Shown here in pieces: positions 63,389-64,000 of a stretch of 64,000 nucleotides of DNA. The DNA comes from Acidimangrovimonas sediminis (GTDB lineage Bacteria > Pseudomonadota > Alphaproteobacteria > Rhodobacterales > Rhodobacteraceae): contig NZ_PHSN01000010.1 of NCBI RefSeq assembly GCF_002871005.1, positions 124,001 through 188,000 of the forward strand. The letters are read 5' to 3'. The notes under the pieces were generated by a model. That model searched no databases and had not been told where the DNA came from. It worked only from the letters and a program-made list of their open reading frames with translations. Position numbers and translations under genes: made by a program. Position 1 is the stretch's first letter. Each line of letters opens with the position of its first letter.

Positions 63389-64000
63389 TCAGGCTTCGCC
63401 GCGCGCGGTACGGATCGTGCCGCGCACGCGGTCGGCCTGCAGGCGGCGCAGATCGGGGAGCGACAGGCCATCGGCCAGGAGCGCCTCGATCAGGTCGATA
63501 TGCACTGCGACCAGAAGCGTGTGCGCCGTGTAGATCGCGCCCTGCCCGGCCATCGCCGGCGCCGCGGCCTGCAGGGTGTCGCGGACGACCCCGTGCATCC
63601 AGCGGTAATGCGCGCTTTGCAGCACGCCGCCGCCCGCCTCGCGCGCGCGGATCAGTTGCCGGTTCTCGAGCTTGAAGCTCAGCAGCGCATCGAGGAAGGC
63701 CACGAGGCGCGCAACTGCCGCCTCCTGCGCGTCATCGGGCGCGCCCTCCGTGGCGGGAGGCGGGCCGAGCGGCGGCGCCCCCTCCTCCACCGCGAAGCGC
63801 AGATCCTCGAGCCGGGCCGCCCATAGCGCGTCCAGAAGGCCCTCGCGGCTGCCGAAGGCGCGAAACAGCGTGCCCTTGCCCACCCCCGCCTCTGCGGCGA
63901 CGGCCTCCATCGTCACCGCGCCGGGGTTGTCTGCCGCGGCGAACAGGCGCCCCGCGGCCTCCAGCACGCGCGCAGGCGGCACGGCGGGCCTGCCGCGCCG
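63389..64000 (-). CDS. TetR family transcriptional regulator (5' end off the window)
   Basis: 204 codons visible; the reading frame is open to the right edge and the usual N-terminal Arg-rich residues (RRGRPA) are just inside it, so only a few codons are missing. The helix-turn-helix is TMEAVAAEAGVGKGTLFRAFGSREGLLDAL. The ligand-binding half has a long helical hydrophobic core. An internal GTG at 63982 is not needed as a start. Target and ligand unknown; the 199-bp gap to DUF2189 shows nothing recognisable. Confidence 0.88.
   Translation of the reverse strand, partial: RRGRPAVPPARVLEAAGRLFAAADNPGAVTMEAVAAEAGVGKGTLFRAFGSREGLLDALWAARLEDLRFAVEEGAPPLGPPPATEGAPDDAQEAAVARLVAFLDALLSFKLENRQLIRAREAGGGVLQSAHYRWMHGVVRDTLQAAAPAMAGQGAIYTAHTLLVAVHIDLIEALLADGLSLPDLRRLQADRVRGTIRTARGEA

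Overview
The window is 64 kb of high-GC, tightly packed chromosome from an alphaproteobacterium, almost certainly of the order Rhodobacterales. Three things point there: the gene order ppiD-trpE ... trpC-moaC-moeA-lexA-comEC-gltX-gltA, an alphaproteobacterial SOS box (GTTC-N7-GTTC) in front of both lexA and uvrA, and the ccmF-ccmH pair split from the rest of the cytochrome c maturation genes. I see no insertion sequence, prophage block, CRISPR array, rRNA or replication origin. Most of the window is core housekeeping DNA; the more lineage-specific part is 46.6-60.5 kb.

Layout. 1-3.8 kb: RND efflux pump (permease cut by the left edge) and its adaptor, with a clear promoter and overlapping inverted repeat. 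4.1-6.1 kb: tRNA-Pro(UGG), a DUF192 protein coupled to a two-domain cold-shock protein, pdxH. 6.3-10.2 kb: fabI, a LysE exporter, gpt, a DUF2127 protein and an aminotransferase. 10.2-22 kb: ppiD, trpE, an oxidoreductase, an oppositely oriented trpG-trpD pair, a degenerate polysaccharide-deacetylase-like protein, then trpC-moaC-moeA and lexA. 22-34.4 kb: comEC, gltX, gltA, a PaaG-like hydratase, ccmH-ccmF, uvrA, rhodanese. 34.5-46.5 kb: lpdA, DUF924, MFS, queA, a large AsmA-type protein, peroxiredoxin plus DUF455, and an M23 peptidase overlapping a bactofilin. 46.6-50.4 kb: a three-gene unit (GH13 phosphorylase, HAD phosphatase, GT81 glycosyltransferase) that fits synthesis and recycling of glucosylglycerate, a compatible solute. 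50.7-51.5 kb: a DUF2793 spike-like protein. 51.6-60.5 kb: an alpha-glucoside regulon (aglEFGAK), a divergent LacI-family repressor and a GH1 beta-glucosidase, with two perfect AAAGCGCTTT palindromes in the divergent region. 60.5-64 kb: a small membrane protein, a DHA2 MFS pump, a DUF2189 protein and a TetR regulator cut by the right edge.

The least explained features are not whole genes. (i) A dispersed 3'-end element occurs four times: a GC hairpin followed by GGGATATTT and then CAGAAGAAG (diverged in one copy). Every copy lies directly after a stop codon and in the sense orientation of that gene. (ii) A 15-bp tandem repeat encodes cysteine at every fifth residue in the N-terminal tail of the AsmA-type protein. 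(iii) The trpG-trpD pair is inverted relative to trpE and trpC and has its own leader hairpin. (iv) The polysaccharide-deacetylase-like protein seems to have lost its catalytic motifs. I did not find one clearly new multi-gene system. The glucosylglycerate unit and the 3'-end repeat family are the best candidates for follow-up.

All calls come from reading the sequence and recalling protein families; no database search was run.
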